Positions 33,648 to 40,819 of a stretch of 41,323 bases of DNA are shown in pieces; the stretch's first letter is position 1; each line of letters begins with the position of its first letter. The translations under genes and the position numbers were made by a program. This DNA is from an uncultured Alphaproteobacteria bacterium. GTDB taxonomy: Bacteria; Pseudomonadota; Alphaproteobacteria; UBA828. The stretch covers positions 1 to 41,323 of the forward strand of contig CAJXFT010000010.1 in the NCBI GenBank assembly GCA_913053235.1. Reading direction: 5' to 3'. The notes below the pieces were generated by a model, which was not told the origin of the DNA, ran no database searches, and was given only the letters and a program-made list of their open reading frames with translations.

Positions 33648-35695
33648 GTCAGCTTCTCCAGCTTAAGATTGCCATGCGCATCGGCGCCGACGCACCAGCC
33701 ATGCGGAACGACGGTGGTGGAGCCATATTCCTCGACGATCAGCGGGCCGTTCATCAGATGCCCCGGTGACAGCTTTTCGCGGCGGAATATATCGCATTCG
33801 TCCCAGCCCTGGCCACGCCAATAGACCGGGCGCTGGGCAATAGCGGCCGGCGCGCCGGCACCCGGGTCGGGCGGCGGAACGCGGGGCCGATGAATGCGCC
33901 CGGTCGCCTGGATGCGCAAGTTCACCAGCTCGACATCTTGGCTGCCTTCATAGGCGAAACCGAAGGTGCGCATATGGACATTGTGGAATTCCGACCAGAC
34001 ATGCAGCACGGCGGCGTCCGCCGCCAATTCGGGCGGCACCGCCACCGACACTTCATGGCCTTCGCCGACATAGCGCACATCGGCCGAACGGGCGACCTGA
34101 ATGGCGTCCTCGGCGACGCCCTCGGCGGCGATCTCGCGCCGCCCCAACGCCTCCAACTCGCCCCACGCGGCCTCGATCTCGGCGCTCTTGGCGCTCGATT
34201 GCTGGCGCACCAGAGTGCGGATGTAATCGCGCTTGATGTCCGAGACATGCAAACCGAAGGCCGACAGATTGCCCGGATTGGGCGGCGACAGAACGGTACG
34301 GATGTTGAGAAAATCCGCCACCTCGGCGGCGAACAGACCGCCGGCGCCGCCGAACGCCACCAGGGCGTAGAGGCCGGGCTCGCGGCCCTTCATGACCGAG
34401 ACCTGGCGGATACCATGCACCTGGTTGGCGGCGGCGATCTCCATCACCCCGGCGGCGGCTTCCTCAGCCTTCATATCGAAGCGCTCGCCGAGGCGCTGAT
34501 AGGCGCGCCGCGCCGCCTCGACGTCGAGCTCTATTTCGCCGCCGACCAGAGCGTGCGGCAGGCGCCCGAGCACCAGGGCGGCGTCGGTCACGGTCGGCTC
34601 GCTGCCGCCGCGGCCATAGCAGATCGGGCCGGGCTCGGCGCCGGCGCTCTTGGGGCCGACCTTGAGGGCGCCGTAATCGTCGACCCAGGCGAGCGAGCCG
34701 CCGCCGCTGGCGACGGTGGCGATATCGAGCATCGGCGTCTTGACCGGATAGTTTTCGATCAGCGAATTGCTGGTCAGTTGCGGCTCGAGATTTTCGACCA
34801 GCGACACATCGGTCGAGGTGCCGCCGACGTCGAGGGTCAGGATATCGTCGAAGCCGGCCAGGCCGGACATGAAGGCGGCGCCGAGGACGCCGGCGGCGGG
34901 GCCCGAGAGCAGCATGGTGACCGGCTTGTCGCCGGCGGCGCGGTTGCTCACCACGCCGCCGTTGGACTGCATGATGAGGAACGGGATGTCGCCCGCCTCG
35001 CCGCGGATTTCCGCCGCCGCCTGATTGAGATAGGTCTTGCAATAGGGCTTCACCATGACGTCGATAAGGGTCGTCATGGCGCGCTCATATTCGCGGTATT
35101 CCGGCAGCACGACATAGGACAGCGAAACGAAGAGGTCGGGAAAATTCTCGGCGATGATTTCGCCGACGCGGCGTTCATGGCGCGCATCGGCATAGGAATG
35201 GAGCAGACAAACGGCGAGGCATTTGACGCCGTCGGCGACCAGTTCCTCGACCGCCGCGATGACGCCTTGTTCGTCGAGCGGCGCCAGCTCATTGCCTTCG
35301 AAATCGAGCCGACCGCCGACTTCGCGCACCAGATGCAGCGGCACCAGGCGCGGCGGCTTGACCCAGAAGAAGGAATTGCCGTAGCCGTCCGGCACCGACT
35401 GGCGGGCGATCTCGATGACGTGGCGGAAGCCTTCCGTCACCAACAGGCCGAGGCCTTCGAATTTATGTTCGAGGACGGCGTTGGTCGCCGTCGTCGAGCC
35501 GTGCAGCACGTGGCTGACGTCAGCCGGCGCGCCGCCCGCCGCCTCGGCCGCCTTGCGCAAGCCCGTCAACAGGCCGACGCTGGGATCGCCCGGCGTGCTC
35601 GGCGTTTTGATGGCGTGCTGGGCGCCGCTCGCCTCGTCGATCACCACCACATCGGTGAAGGTGCCGCCGGTATCGATTGCAATGCGAAGGTTCAT
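33644..35695 (-). CDS. hyuA: Hydantoinase/oxoprolinase alpha-type subunit (HyuA)
   Basis: The product has 683 residues from ATG 35695, preceded by GGAG on the minus strand; 14 further residues upstream in frame cover the promoter and are not used. The opening IAIDTGGTFTDVVV is the ATPase phosphate-binding loop of the family, and LTLDVGGTSTDVSLV in the middle is the second conserved site (acetate-kinase-like fold). GPKSAGAEPGPICYGRGG is a further hallmark. It is the ATP-hydrolysing subunit that works with HyuB. A promoter with an IclR-type palindrome lies about 50 bp upstream (35743-35759), so it heads the five-gene operon. Confidence 0.94.
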   Translation of the reverse strand: MNLRIAIDTGGTFTDVVVIDEASGAQHAIKTPSTPGDPSVGLLTGLRKAAEAAGGAPADVSHVLHGSTTATNAVLEHKFEGLGLLVTEGFRHVIEIARQSVPDGYGNSFFWVKPPRLVPLHLVREVGGRLDFEGNELAPLDEQGVIAAVEELVADGVKCLAVCLLHSYADARHERRVGEIIAENFPDLFVSLSYVVLPEYREYERAMTTLIDVMVKPYCKTYLNQAAAEIRGEAGDIPFLIMQSNGGVVSNRAAGDKPVTMLLSGPAAGVLGAAFMSGLAGFDDILTLDVGGTSTDVSLVENLEPQLTSNSLIENYPVKTPMLDIATVASGGGSLAWVDDYGALKVGPKSAGAEPGPICYGRGGSEPTVTDAALVLGRLPHALVGGEIELDVEAARRAYQRLGERFDMKAEEAAAGVMEIAAANQVHGIRQVSVMKGREPGLYALVAFGGAGGLFAAEVADFLNIRTVLSPPNPGNLSAFGLHVSDIKRDYIRTLVRQQSSAKSAEIEAAWGELEALGRREIAAEGVAEDAIQVARSADVRYVGEGHEVSVAVPPELAADAAVLHVWSEFHNVHMRTFGFAYEGSQDVELVNLRIQATGRIHRPRVPPPDPGAGAPAAIAQRPVYWRGQGWDECDIFRREKLSPGHLMNGPLIVEEYGSTTVVPHGWCVGADAHGNLKLEKLT

Positions 35696-35740
35696 TTTCT
35701 GCTCCGGTCGCCGCACGGCCCCGCTCAGGGTCGGCAAAGC

Positions 35741-35769
35741 AATATCCGTTATGTGGATACTATGTTCAA
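35741..35769 (-). promoter_or_regulatory. hyuA promoter with IclR-type palindrome TATCCG-TTATG-TGGATA (35743-35759)
   Basis: The palindrome has one mismatch between its arms. On the minus strand TTGAAC (35769-35764) and GATATT (35746-35741) are 17 bp apart and fit -35 and -10 boxes, so the palindrome fills the promoter spacer. Over 28 bp (35743-35770) the site agrees with the iclR site (24278-24305) at about 21 positions, far beyond the palindrome core. Confidence 0.72.
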
Positions 35770-35814
35770 AAATAGATTAGCGCTGCCACACGCCGTTGTC
35801 AACCGGGCGCCGCC

Positions 35815-36972
35815 TCAGCGCGCCGCCAAGGCGTCTTCGATAACCGCCTGCAATTCATTCAGCGTGCGGGTGCGGGTGAAATGCGCGCGCGCCCGGGCGC
35901 GCCCCCGCGCGCCGATTCTCCGGCGCTCGGCGCTATCGCCGGCGAGATCGGCCAGCGCCGCCGCCAGGCCTTGCGACAATTCGGCCAATTCCTCGCCACC
36001 GGGCAGCAACCTGCCGCAATCCGCCAGCCCTTCGGGAATGCCGCCGACCGCGGTGGCGATCACCGGCACGCCCTTGGCCATGGCTTCCAGAATCGAGGCC
36101 GGCAGGCCTTCGCTCTGTGACGGCAATAAAAAAATATCGGCGGCGTCGAGCAGCTGGGCGACATCGGAGCGCTGTCCCAAAACCGAAATATGCCGCGACA
36201 GTTCGAACCTGGCGATGGCCGCTTCGAGAAACTGGCGCTCGGAGCCCTCGCCGGCCCAGGCGAATTTCAGTTTGCGGCCGATCGGCCGGTCGCGCAGAAT
36301 TTGAGCGGCGCCCAATTGAAATTGATAGCCTTTCGCCGCTTCGAGCGTCGCCGCGGTGAAGCAGAGGATTTCATCATCGCCGACGCCGAGACCGGCGCGC
36401 AAGGCCCGGCGCGCCGCCTCGTCGCGCGGCAAGAAGAATTCGTCCGCCGCGCCATTCAGAATGACGCGGCCGAAATCGGCGGACAATCCGAGCGCGCTTG
36501 TGAGCTGATGCATATTCTCGGCGCAATTGGTGATGACGGCACGGGCGCCGAGATAATGGGCTTCCAGGGCGCCCTTGAGCGCCACCAGATCGGGCAGCAA
36601 ATGGAGCGCCACCACACCCTCCCAAATCACGTAGGGCAGGGCGCGCGCCAGCGCCGTATCGACGGCGGCGAAGGTGCCGAGCGGATGGCCGTTCATGAAC
36701 AAAACCACATCGGGGCGGACGCGCGAGAAGATCTCTTGCGGGATGCTGCGGTCATTGGCGAAGGCGGTGAAATCTTCGTCGGGATCGCGCTCAAAGCGGA
36801 TATATTGCACACCCAATTCGGCGAGCCGGCGCTGCGCCGCGATTTCTTCCCGGCGCTGGGCGCAAAACACCTCATGGCCGGCGCCGCAAAGCCGCTCCAG
36901 CAGCGCCGCCATATTGATGCCGACGCCGCAGCGGCCATGGCTGTCCGTATAGACGAGTATTCTGCCCGGCAA
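35815..36972 (-). CDS. Glycosyltransferase, GT4-like (GT-B fold)
   Basis: The product has 385 residues from TTG 36972, with GGAAAGGG about 10 bases upstream on the minus strand. The N-terminal domain has ILVYTDSHGRCGVGINMAALLERL (donor or acceptor loop near the Rossmann start). The C-terminal domain has the GT4 hallmark DIFLLPSQSEGLPASILEAMAKGVPVIATAVGGIPE, whose conserved Glu contacts the sugar nucleotide. FTAATLEAAKGYQFQLGAA precedes it in the usual place. It would use a UDP- or GDP-sugar to extend a glycan or glycolipid at the inner membrane face. It has no sugar-pathway neighbours, so the product is unknown. Confidence 0.9.
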   Translation of the reverse strand: MPGRILVYTDSHGRCGVGINMAALLERLCGAGHEVFCAQRREEIAAQRRLAELGVQYIRFERDPDEDFTAFANDRSIPQEIFSRVRPDVVLFMNGHPLGTFAAVDTALARALPYVIWEGVVALHLLPDLVALKGALEAHYLGARAVITNCAENMHQLTSALGLSADFGRVILNGAADEFFLPRDEAARRALRAGLGVGDDEILCFTAATLEAAKGYQFQLGAAQILRDRPIGRKLKFAWAGEGSERQFLEAAIARFELSRHISVLGQRSDVAQLLDAADIFLLPSQSEGLPASILEAMAKGVPVIATAVGGIPEGLADCGRLLPGGEELAELSQGLAAALADLAGDSAERRRIGARGRARARAHFTRTRTLNELQAVIEDALAAR

Positions 36973-37112
36973 TTTGGATACCCTTTCCGGCGCGCGTCCG
37001 GCGCGCCGCCCGCCCGAACCCTATAGCACGGCGGCGAAAAACGAACCTTTAGTTGGGGCGCCGGTTTGCCCGGATTTCCCGCCCGACGCCCGATTGGTTC
37101 GACCTGACGGCG

Positions 37113-37478
37113 TCATTCGTCGCGCCCCTCGGCGGTGGCGATGGCGCGCTCGAAATCGCCGCTCCAGGCGTCGAACTGGGCGACATAGTTGTAGCCGCGG
37201 ACGGTGGCGAGCTTGCGGCCGTGCGGAAGTCCGAGCCGCGGCAGCGAGCGCAATTGGCTGACCCCGTCGCGCACATGCTCCGGCGTAACACGAAAAATCC
37301 GTTCCGCCTCCCGCCAGGTCGCGAACCGGTCGTGCCGGGCGCCGCGGAACGGGCGGACGTCGGGCATCGTGCCAATCATGTTGTGGCCGCACGGCAGGCA
37401 AACCCACTGCTTGATTCCGCCCGCCCGCGCCTCCTGTTGGCAGCAGCTTACAACCATGTTGATATCATATTGGGGCAC
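37113..37478 (-). CDS. Uncharacterised small protein with CX2C motif
   Basis: The product has 121 residues. Codons use G or C at almost every third position on this strand, like neighbouring genes and unlike the opposite frame, so I consider it real. It has a Cys pair near the start (SCCQQ), a possible metal or redox motif VCLPCGHNMIG (about 26-36), and a polar C-terminal half with WREAERIFRVTPEHVRDGV and YNYVAQFDAWSGDFERAIATAE. I recognise no family. The start may be ATG 37478 or the internal ATG seven residues later; neither has a good ribosome-binding site. Confidence 0.5.
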   Translation of the reverse strand: MPQYDINMVVSCCQQEARAGGIKQWVCLPCGHNMIGTMPDVRPFRGARHDRFATWREAERIFRVTPEHVRDGVSQLRSLPRLGLPHGRKLATVRGYNYVAQFDAWSGDFERAIATAEGRDE

Positions 37479-37725
37479 TAGCTAAGCGGCTGCTTGGATT
37501 GGGATGGCGAAATGCAAGAGAGGAAAAGTAGGCTCGGTGCTTGGAAGCGCGCGCATCCGATCGAGCACTTTGTGGCGGGTCCGACGGCACGGACGGTCCC
37601 GGATGGGGCGTCGTTGACGAATATTTTCAAGCATTCCCGAGCGTCCCTCGGGAAAAAACGCGAGCCTTCCACGGCGCATTCCGCTATGCTCGCCTGTGTT
37701 CCCAACAGGCCTTTCTGAGGGTCCC

Positions 37726-38673
37726 GTGCCGGTCAGCAAGAACCGTCGCAAAAACAGAAAAAAAGCGCCGTCCGGCGGCAAGAAGAAGGCCGCGCCGGCC
37801 GCCGCCGCGCCGTTGCCCCCGTTGCCCGACCGGCGCGCCATCGAGGGCATGATGGCCAATCTCCTCGGCGGGCGTTTTTCCGGAGATCTGTTCGATGAGG
37901 GCGAAGATGACGGCGACGAGGCGCTGCACCAGGCCCAGGAGATCATGTATGACGCCTGGGACAGCGCAAGCAAACGCGAACGCGTCGCCGCGGCCAAACG
38001 GGCGCTGAAAATCTCCGATCTCTGCGCCGACGCCCACGTTCTGTTGGCCGAGGAAGCGGCGGGCAGCATCATCGAGGCGCGGCGCCACTACGAACGCGGC
38101 GTCGCCGCCGGGGAAGCGGCGCTCGGGCCGGAAGCCTTCGAGCACGACGTCGGCCATTTCTGGGGCATTCTGGAATCCCGCCCCTACATGCGGGCCCGCG
38201 CCGGGCTGGCCGAATGCCTCTGGCGACTGGGCGAACGCGCCGACGCGGTCGCGCATCTGTGGGATATGCTGCGGCTCAATCCCAACGACAATCAAGGCCT
38301 GCGGTATTCTCTCACGGCCAAGCTGTTTGTCCTGGACGATCTCGACGGCGCGCAAGGCATACTGGCGGATTACGAGGAACAAGATTTCGCCGAATGGTCC
38401 TACAGCAAGGCTCTGCTGACATTCAAGAAGCAGGGCCCATCCGCGGTCGCCGGCAAGACCTTGAAGGCCGCCATCAAAAACAACCCGCATGTTCCCGCCC
38501 TGCTGCTCGGCGCAAGACGCCTGCCCAAATCCCCGCCGCCGCACTACGCCGTCGGATCGAAGGACGAAGCCGTCCTCTATGTGATCGCCAACAGGGAAAA
38601 CTGGTCGGCCACCCGGGGCGCCCTGCCTTGGCTCGCCGAGACCTCGCCAAAGCGCCCGCCGCCGGCCAAATAG
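37726..38673 (+). CDS. ST7-like tetratricopeptide protein of unknown function
   Basis: The product has 315 residues from GTG 37726, with CTGAGGG (37715-37721) as ribosome-binding site; the in-frame GTG at 37696 lacks one. A basic, lysine-rich N-terminus (KNRRKNRKKAPSGGKKK) is followed by an acidic linker and helical repeats. The segment HFWGILESRPYMRARAGLAECLWRLGERADAVAHLWDMLRLNPNDNQGLRYSL is the conserved core of bacterial proteins annotated as ST7-like. ALLLGARRLPKSPPP near the end also belongs to that family. The role is unknown; the helical repeats suggest protein binding. It stands alone, just before the low-GC region. Confidence 0.8.
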   Translation: MPVSKNRRKNRKKAPSGGKKKAAPAAAAPLPPLPDRRAIEGMMANLLGGRFSGDLFDEGEDDGDEALHQAQEIMYDAWDSASKRERVAAAKRALKISDLCADAHVLLAEEAAGSIIEARRHYERGVAAGEAALGPEAFEHDVGHFWGILESRPYMRARAGLAECLWRLGERADAVAHLWDMLRLNPNDNQGLRYSLTAKLFVLDDLDGAQGILADYEEQDFAEWSYSKALLTFKKQGPSAVAGKTLKAAIKNNPHVPALLLGARRLPKSPPPHYAVGSKDEAVLYVIANRENWSATRGALPWLAETSPKRPPPAK

Positions 38674-39099
38674 CGCCAAATCACGTGAATTCGCCCGGCG
38701 CGTATTTGCCGGCCGCGCCGTTCCGACATGTAACCGGGTGCTGGTGGTGGACGCAGTCCAGAGCGAACCAGTCTCTGTTGGATTTCCCTGTTATACAGGG
38801 AAAATACAGGGAAATCTGGCGATTTACAGTCATTTCAACCGCTCAAACGCATCATAACGAACCGCCGTAAGATCGCACTTTGATGCCGTCACAGCGAACT
38901 CTGATTTTTCCATTTCTGAATCACACTGCTGCTCGGAAACAACGCTTCGCGCCGATCCACCTTTCAAGAGTTTTTTGAGAAACGTTTTCAACAAGGGTTT
39001 TGGCTCCCCAATACGCTTTGAGACTTCGTGGTCACCCCGCCTTTTTGCGACCGCCCATGACCTGATCATGCGAGCCAGGTTTGCCTAGTGTGGTCATAG
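38674..39099. other. Gene-poor stretch at the left edge of a lower-GC region
   Basis: This 426-bp gap follows the ST7-like gene. It holds an inverted-repeat element at 38781-38816. A 79-codon minus-strand frame (38830-39069) is open but has no ribosome-binding site and no recognisable domain, so I do not call it. GC content falls here compared with the preceding 38 kb. No tRNA gene or integrase remnant was recognised. Confidence 0.5.
38781..38816. repeat. Inverted/tandem repeat element (GATTTCCCTGT ... ACAGGGAAATC)
   Basis: The arms GATTTCCCTGT (38781-38791) and ACAGGGAAATC (38806-38816) are perfect 11-bp inverted repeats. Inside, ATACAGGGAAA occurs twice in direct tandem (38793-38803 and 38804-38814), and TTTCCCTGT-TAT-ACAGGGAAA is a second 9-bp hairpin. 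Three copies of the ACAGGGAAA unit in either orientation suggest a protein-binding or recombination site rather than a terminator. Confidence 0.7.
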
Positions 39100-39303
39100 T
39101 CATTGCCTCCTCTTGAACGCTTGATACAACGCCCAGATGGTGAATGCCGCCCCGCCGAGCAGGAACCAAATGTTAGCGGTTGCGATCCCAAACAGCATAG
39201 AGAAAGGTCCAAGGAGCAGCGACGCAAGTGTGCACATCTTATCTATCAAGGTCCAGATCATCCCGCCCATTCGATCGAAACTACTTGGCCGTCTAGGGAC
39301 CAT
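39100..39303 (-). CDS. Small two-span membrane protein
   Basis: The product has 67 residues from ATG 39303, with AAGAG about 6 bases upstream on the minus strand; the frame continues to 39369. It has two hydrophobic segments, LIDKMCTLASLLLGPFSMLFGI and ANIWFLLGGAAFTIWALYQAF, and a basic end (KRRQ). Two-span hairpin membrane proteins are common in islands but no family is recognised. It is followed upstream (at 39376) by the ARPP-1-like gene on the same strand. Confidence 0.45.
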   Translation of the reverse strand: MVPRRPSSFDRMGGMIWTLIDKMCTLASLLLGPFSMLFGIATANIWFLLGGAAFTIWALYQAFKRRQ

Positions 39304-39375
39304 ATGAGCTCTTCGATTTTCGCTGTGTGGCATTTCTGATTGTGGCCTACGCAATCTGCGAATTTCCAAGTTCGA

Positions 39376-40305
39376 TTACTGATAGAACGCGTTCAGATGA
39401 ACCACATCGCCGTTCACCACCAAGGCACTGCCCGCAATATTTGACGCGGCGAGGCGCACTTCTTCACCCTCGCCCACCGCCGGATAGCTCTTCATCTCAC
39501 TCAAGCCCATATCGGCAAACAGTTTGTCAACGGAGACGCGGCTTTCCGTGCCTTGACCGTCAACAGGCACATCCAGCGGATCGAGTGCATCGAGCGCGCA
39601 GCTCTGCACCAGTTTGGGAAGGATGCGGTTCAGTGTTGATGGATGATCGAAGAGATCAATCCCGACGATTCGGCCATGCACCGAGAAGATAGCCCCGACC
39701 TGATTCTCGACCGGCTTGATGGCGTCGACATAGTCTTCCAGCGGTCGGCGGTTCTGCTCGTAGATATCCTCCATTGCAGCAGTGTTCGAGTGCACACTCA
39801 TGCGCTCTGATTTCGCCGAGATTTCATCCCAGACTTCCGACTGATTGCTCCGCCGTCCCATTCCTGCACTCAGGCTGGCAGAGACCTGGGCCGCCTTCTT
39901 GGCCCGACCGCGCGAATGATGGGCACGTCCCGACGACGAGAATTTGCGGCTGCGATGCTGCCAGCGACCGGCCTCGACGCAAGAGACCGGAATGACGATA
40001 TCTTTCTCCGCCGGCGCCAAGACCGTGACGTTGAGGACACGGTTTTGCTTGGCGCCAATCAGTTCCTCGCCATCGACCAGAAGCACCGGTTTGAGTGCTC
40101 CATTCTTGAAGCGAAGCTCCGGTACGCTTCCCGCATCGGAGATTTCGGTTACTTCCGCCAGTTCCTTTTCAAGGGCCTCGTCCAAGGCAAGGTAGTCGGG
40201 TTCTCCGTTGGTATTCTTGCCGACCAACGGCCACATGGTCAGCCCTTCAAAGTTTTGCGCCGGGCCGACTTGGATGTTCTGAATAGTGTCGTGAATGATC
40301 TGCAT
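39376..40305 (-). CDS. ARPP-1-like domain protein
   Basis: The product has 309 residues from ATG 40305; the frame extends 20 residues further but that part overlaps the upstream gene. It matches the ARPP-1 domain (ARG and rhodanese-phosphatase-superfamily-associated protein): PAQNFEGLTMWPLVG at the start, then KPVLLVDGEELIGAKQNRVLNVTVL, DIVIPVSCVEAGRWQHRSRKF, QSEVWDEISAKSERMSVHS, and VGAIFSVHGRIVGIDLFDHPSTLNRIL. The family's biochemical role is not established; it has been noted in genomic contexts linked to conflict systems. It is 25 bp downstream of the DUF4258-like gene, probably cotranscribed. Confidence 0.75.
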   Translation of the reverse strand: MQIIHDTIQNIQVGPAQNFEGLTMWPLVGKNTNGEPDYLALDEALEKELAEVTEISDAGSVPELRFKNGALKPVLLVDGEELIGAKQNRVLNVTVLAPAEKDIVIPVSCVEAGRWQHRSRKFSSSGRAHHSRGRAKKAAQVSASLSAGMGRRSNQSEVWDEISAKSERMSVHSNTAAMEDIYEQNRRPLEDYVDAIKPVENQVGAIFSVHGRIVGIDLFDHPSTLNRILPKLVQSCALDALDPLDVPVDGQGTESRVSVDKLFADMGLSEMKSYPAVGEGEEVRLAASNIAGSALVVNGDVVHLNAFYQ

Positions 40306-40330
40306 GGGTGTTTGTATCTTTCCTGTGATT

Positions 40331-40669
40331 CTAGGGTTCGCTTCGCGCGCGCCGGCTGTAGCCATGCATGGCGGTGATCACGGCCCCGTCTTCCGGATGA
40401 ATGATCACCACAATGTTTGAAGCACGCTCCAGGAGAGCATTGTCACGGCCTGCTTTGCGCAGACGGGCTAGTTCCTGCTGGCTGATCCAGTAACTGCGGC
40501 ATCCGCCCCCGACGTGGCGTTCCTGGTCCGCCTCGTTGAGTACGAAGTCGATGATTCCGACTCGAATCGCGCGCTGTTGCGATCTTTTCGCCGCATGAGC
40601 GGTCAGATATAGGCTGTTGTCGTTTATTCCTTCCGATTGGCCGGAATCGGCCCAAGCCACTGATGCCAT
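40331..40669 (-). CDS. DUF4258-like small protein
   Basis: The product has 112 residues from ATG 40669, preceded by AGGGGGAT on the minus strand; the open frame to 40849 includes the promoter of the divergent gene and is not used. LTAHAAKRSQQRAIRVGIIDFVL resembles the opening of DUF4258 proteins (a His, Ala and Arg pattern followed by I-ID-VL), and SNIVVIIHPEDGAVITAMHGY is the expected closing strands. Members are small and often linked to toxin-antitoxin-like or mobile loci; a nuclease-like fold is suspected for some. The role here is unknown. It leads the minus-strand pair with the ARPP-1-like gene. Confidence 0.55.
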   Translation of the reverse strand: MASVAWADSGQSEGINDNSLYLTAHAAKRSQQRAIRVGIIDFVLNEADQERHVGGGCRSYWISQQELARLRKAGRDNALLERASNIVVIIHPEDGAVITAMHGYSRRARSEP

Positions 40670-40753
40670 TGCCCTTATCCCCCTGACAAAACGGTACCCT
40701 GTTGCGAAACGCCTTTTTTGGCGCCGCCGGTCATTGCTGTCTGCCGTGAATGA

Positions 40754-40794
40754 GACTAGAATATAGTCACGACTGATATATATGTCAATATAAT
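40754..40794 (+). promoter_or_regulatory. Divergent promoter with tandem palindromes before the WYL regulator gene
   Basis: GACT-N7-AGTC (40754-40768) is followed by AC and GACT (so AGTC-AC-GACT is also a palindrome, 40765-40774), then TGATATATATGTCA (40774-40787, palindromic at 12 of 14 positions). A perfect TATAAT is at 40789-40794. WYL-domain regulators of this type are known to bind inverted repeats in their own promoter, so self-repression is expected. Confidence 0.6.
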
Positions 40795-40819
40795 TTCTAT
40801 GCTTATCCAGGGTATTGCG

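Noticed and set aside
31704-35695. Acetone carboxylase
   Set aside because: HyuA/HyuB relatives include its alpha and beta subunits, but no gamma-subunit gene is present and lengths fit hydantoinase/oxoprolinase.
37053-37481. 142-codon plus-strand frame opposite the CX2C protein
   Set aside because: Codon pattern favours the minus-strand frame; no ribosome-binding site or family features.
37636-37652. Hairpin CCCGAG-CGTCC-CTCGGG before the ST7-like gene
   Set aside because: It is followed by A-run rather than T-run on the plus strand and no gene ends nearby on the minus strand side.
38830-39069. 79-codon minus-strand frame in the gene-poor stretch
   Set aside because: No ribosome-binding site, no domain, and no distinct codon bias; kept only as part of the gap description.
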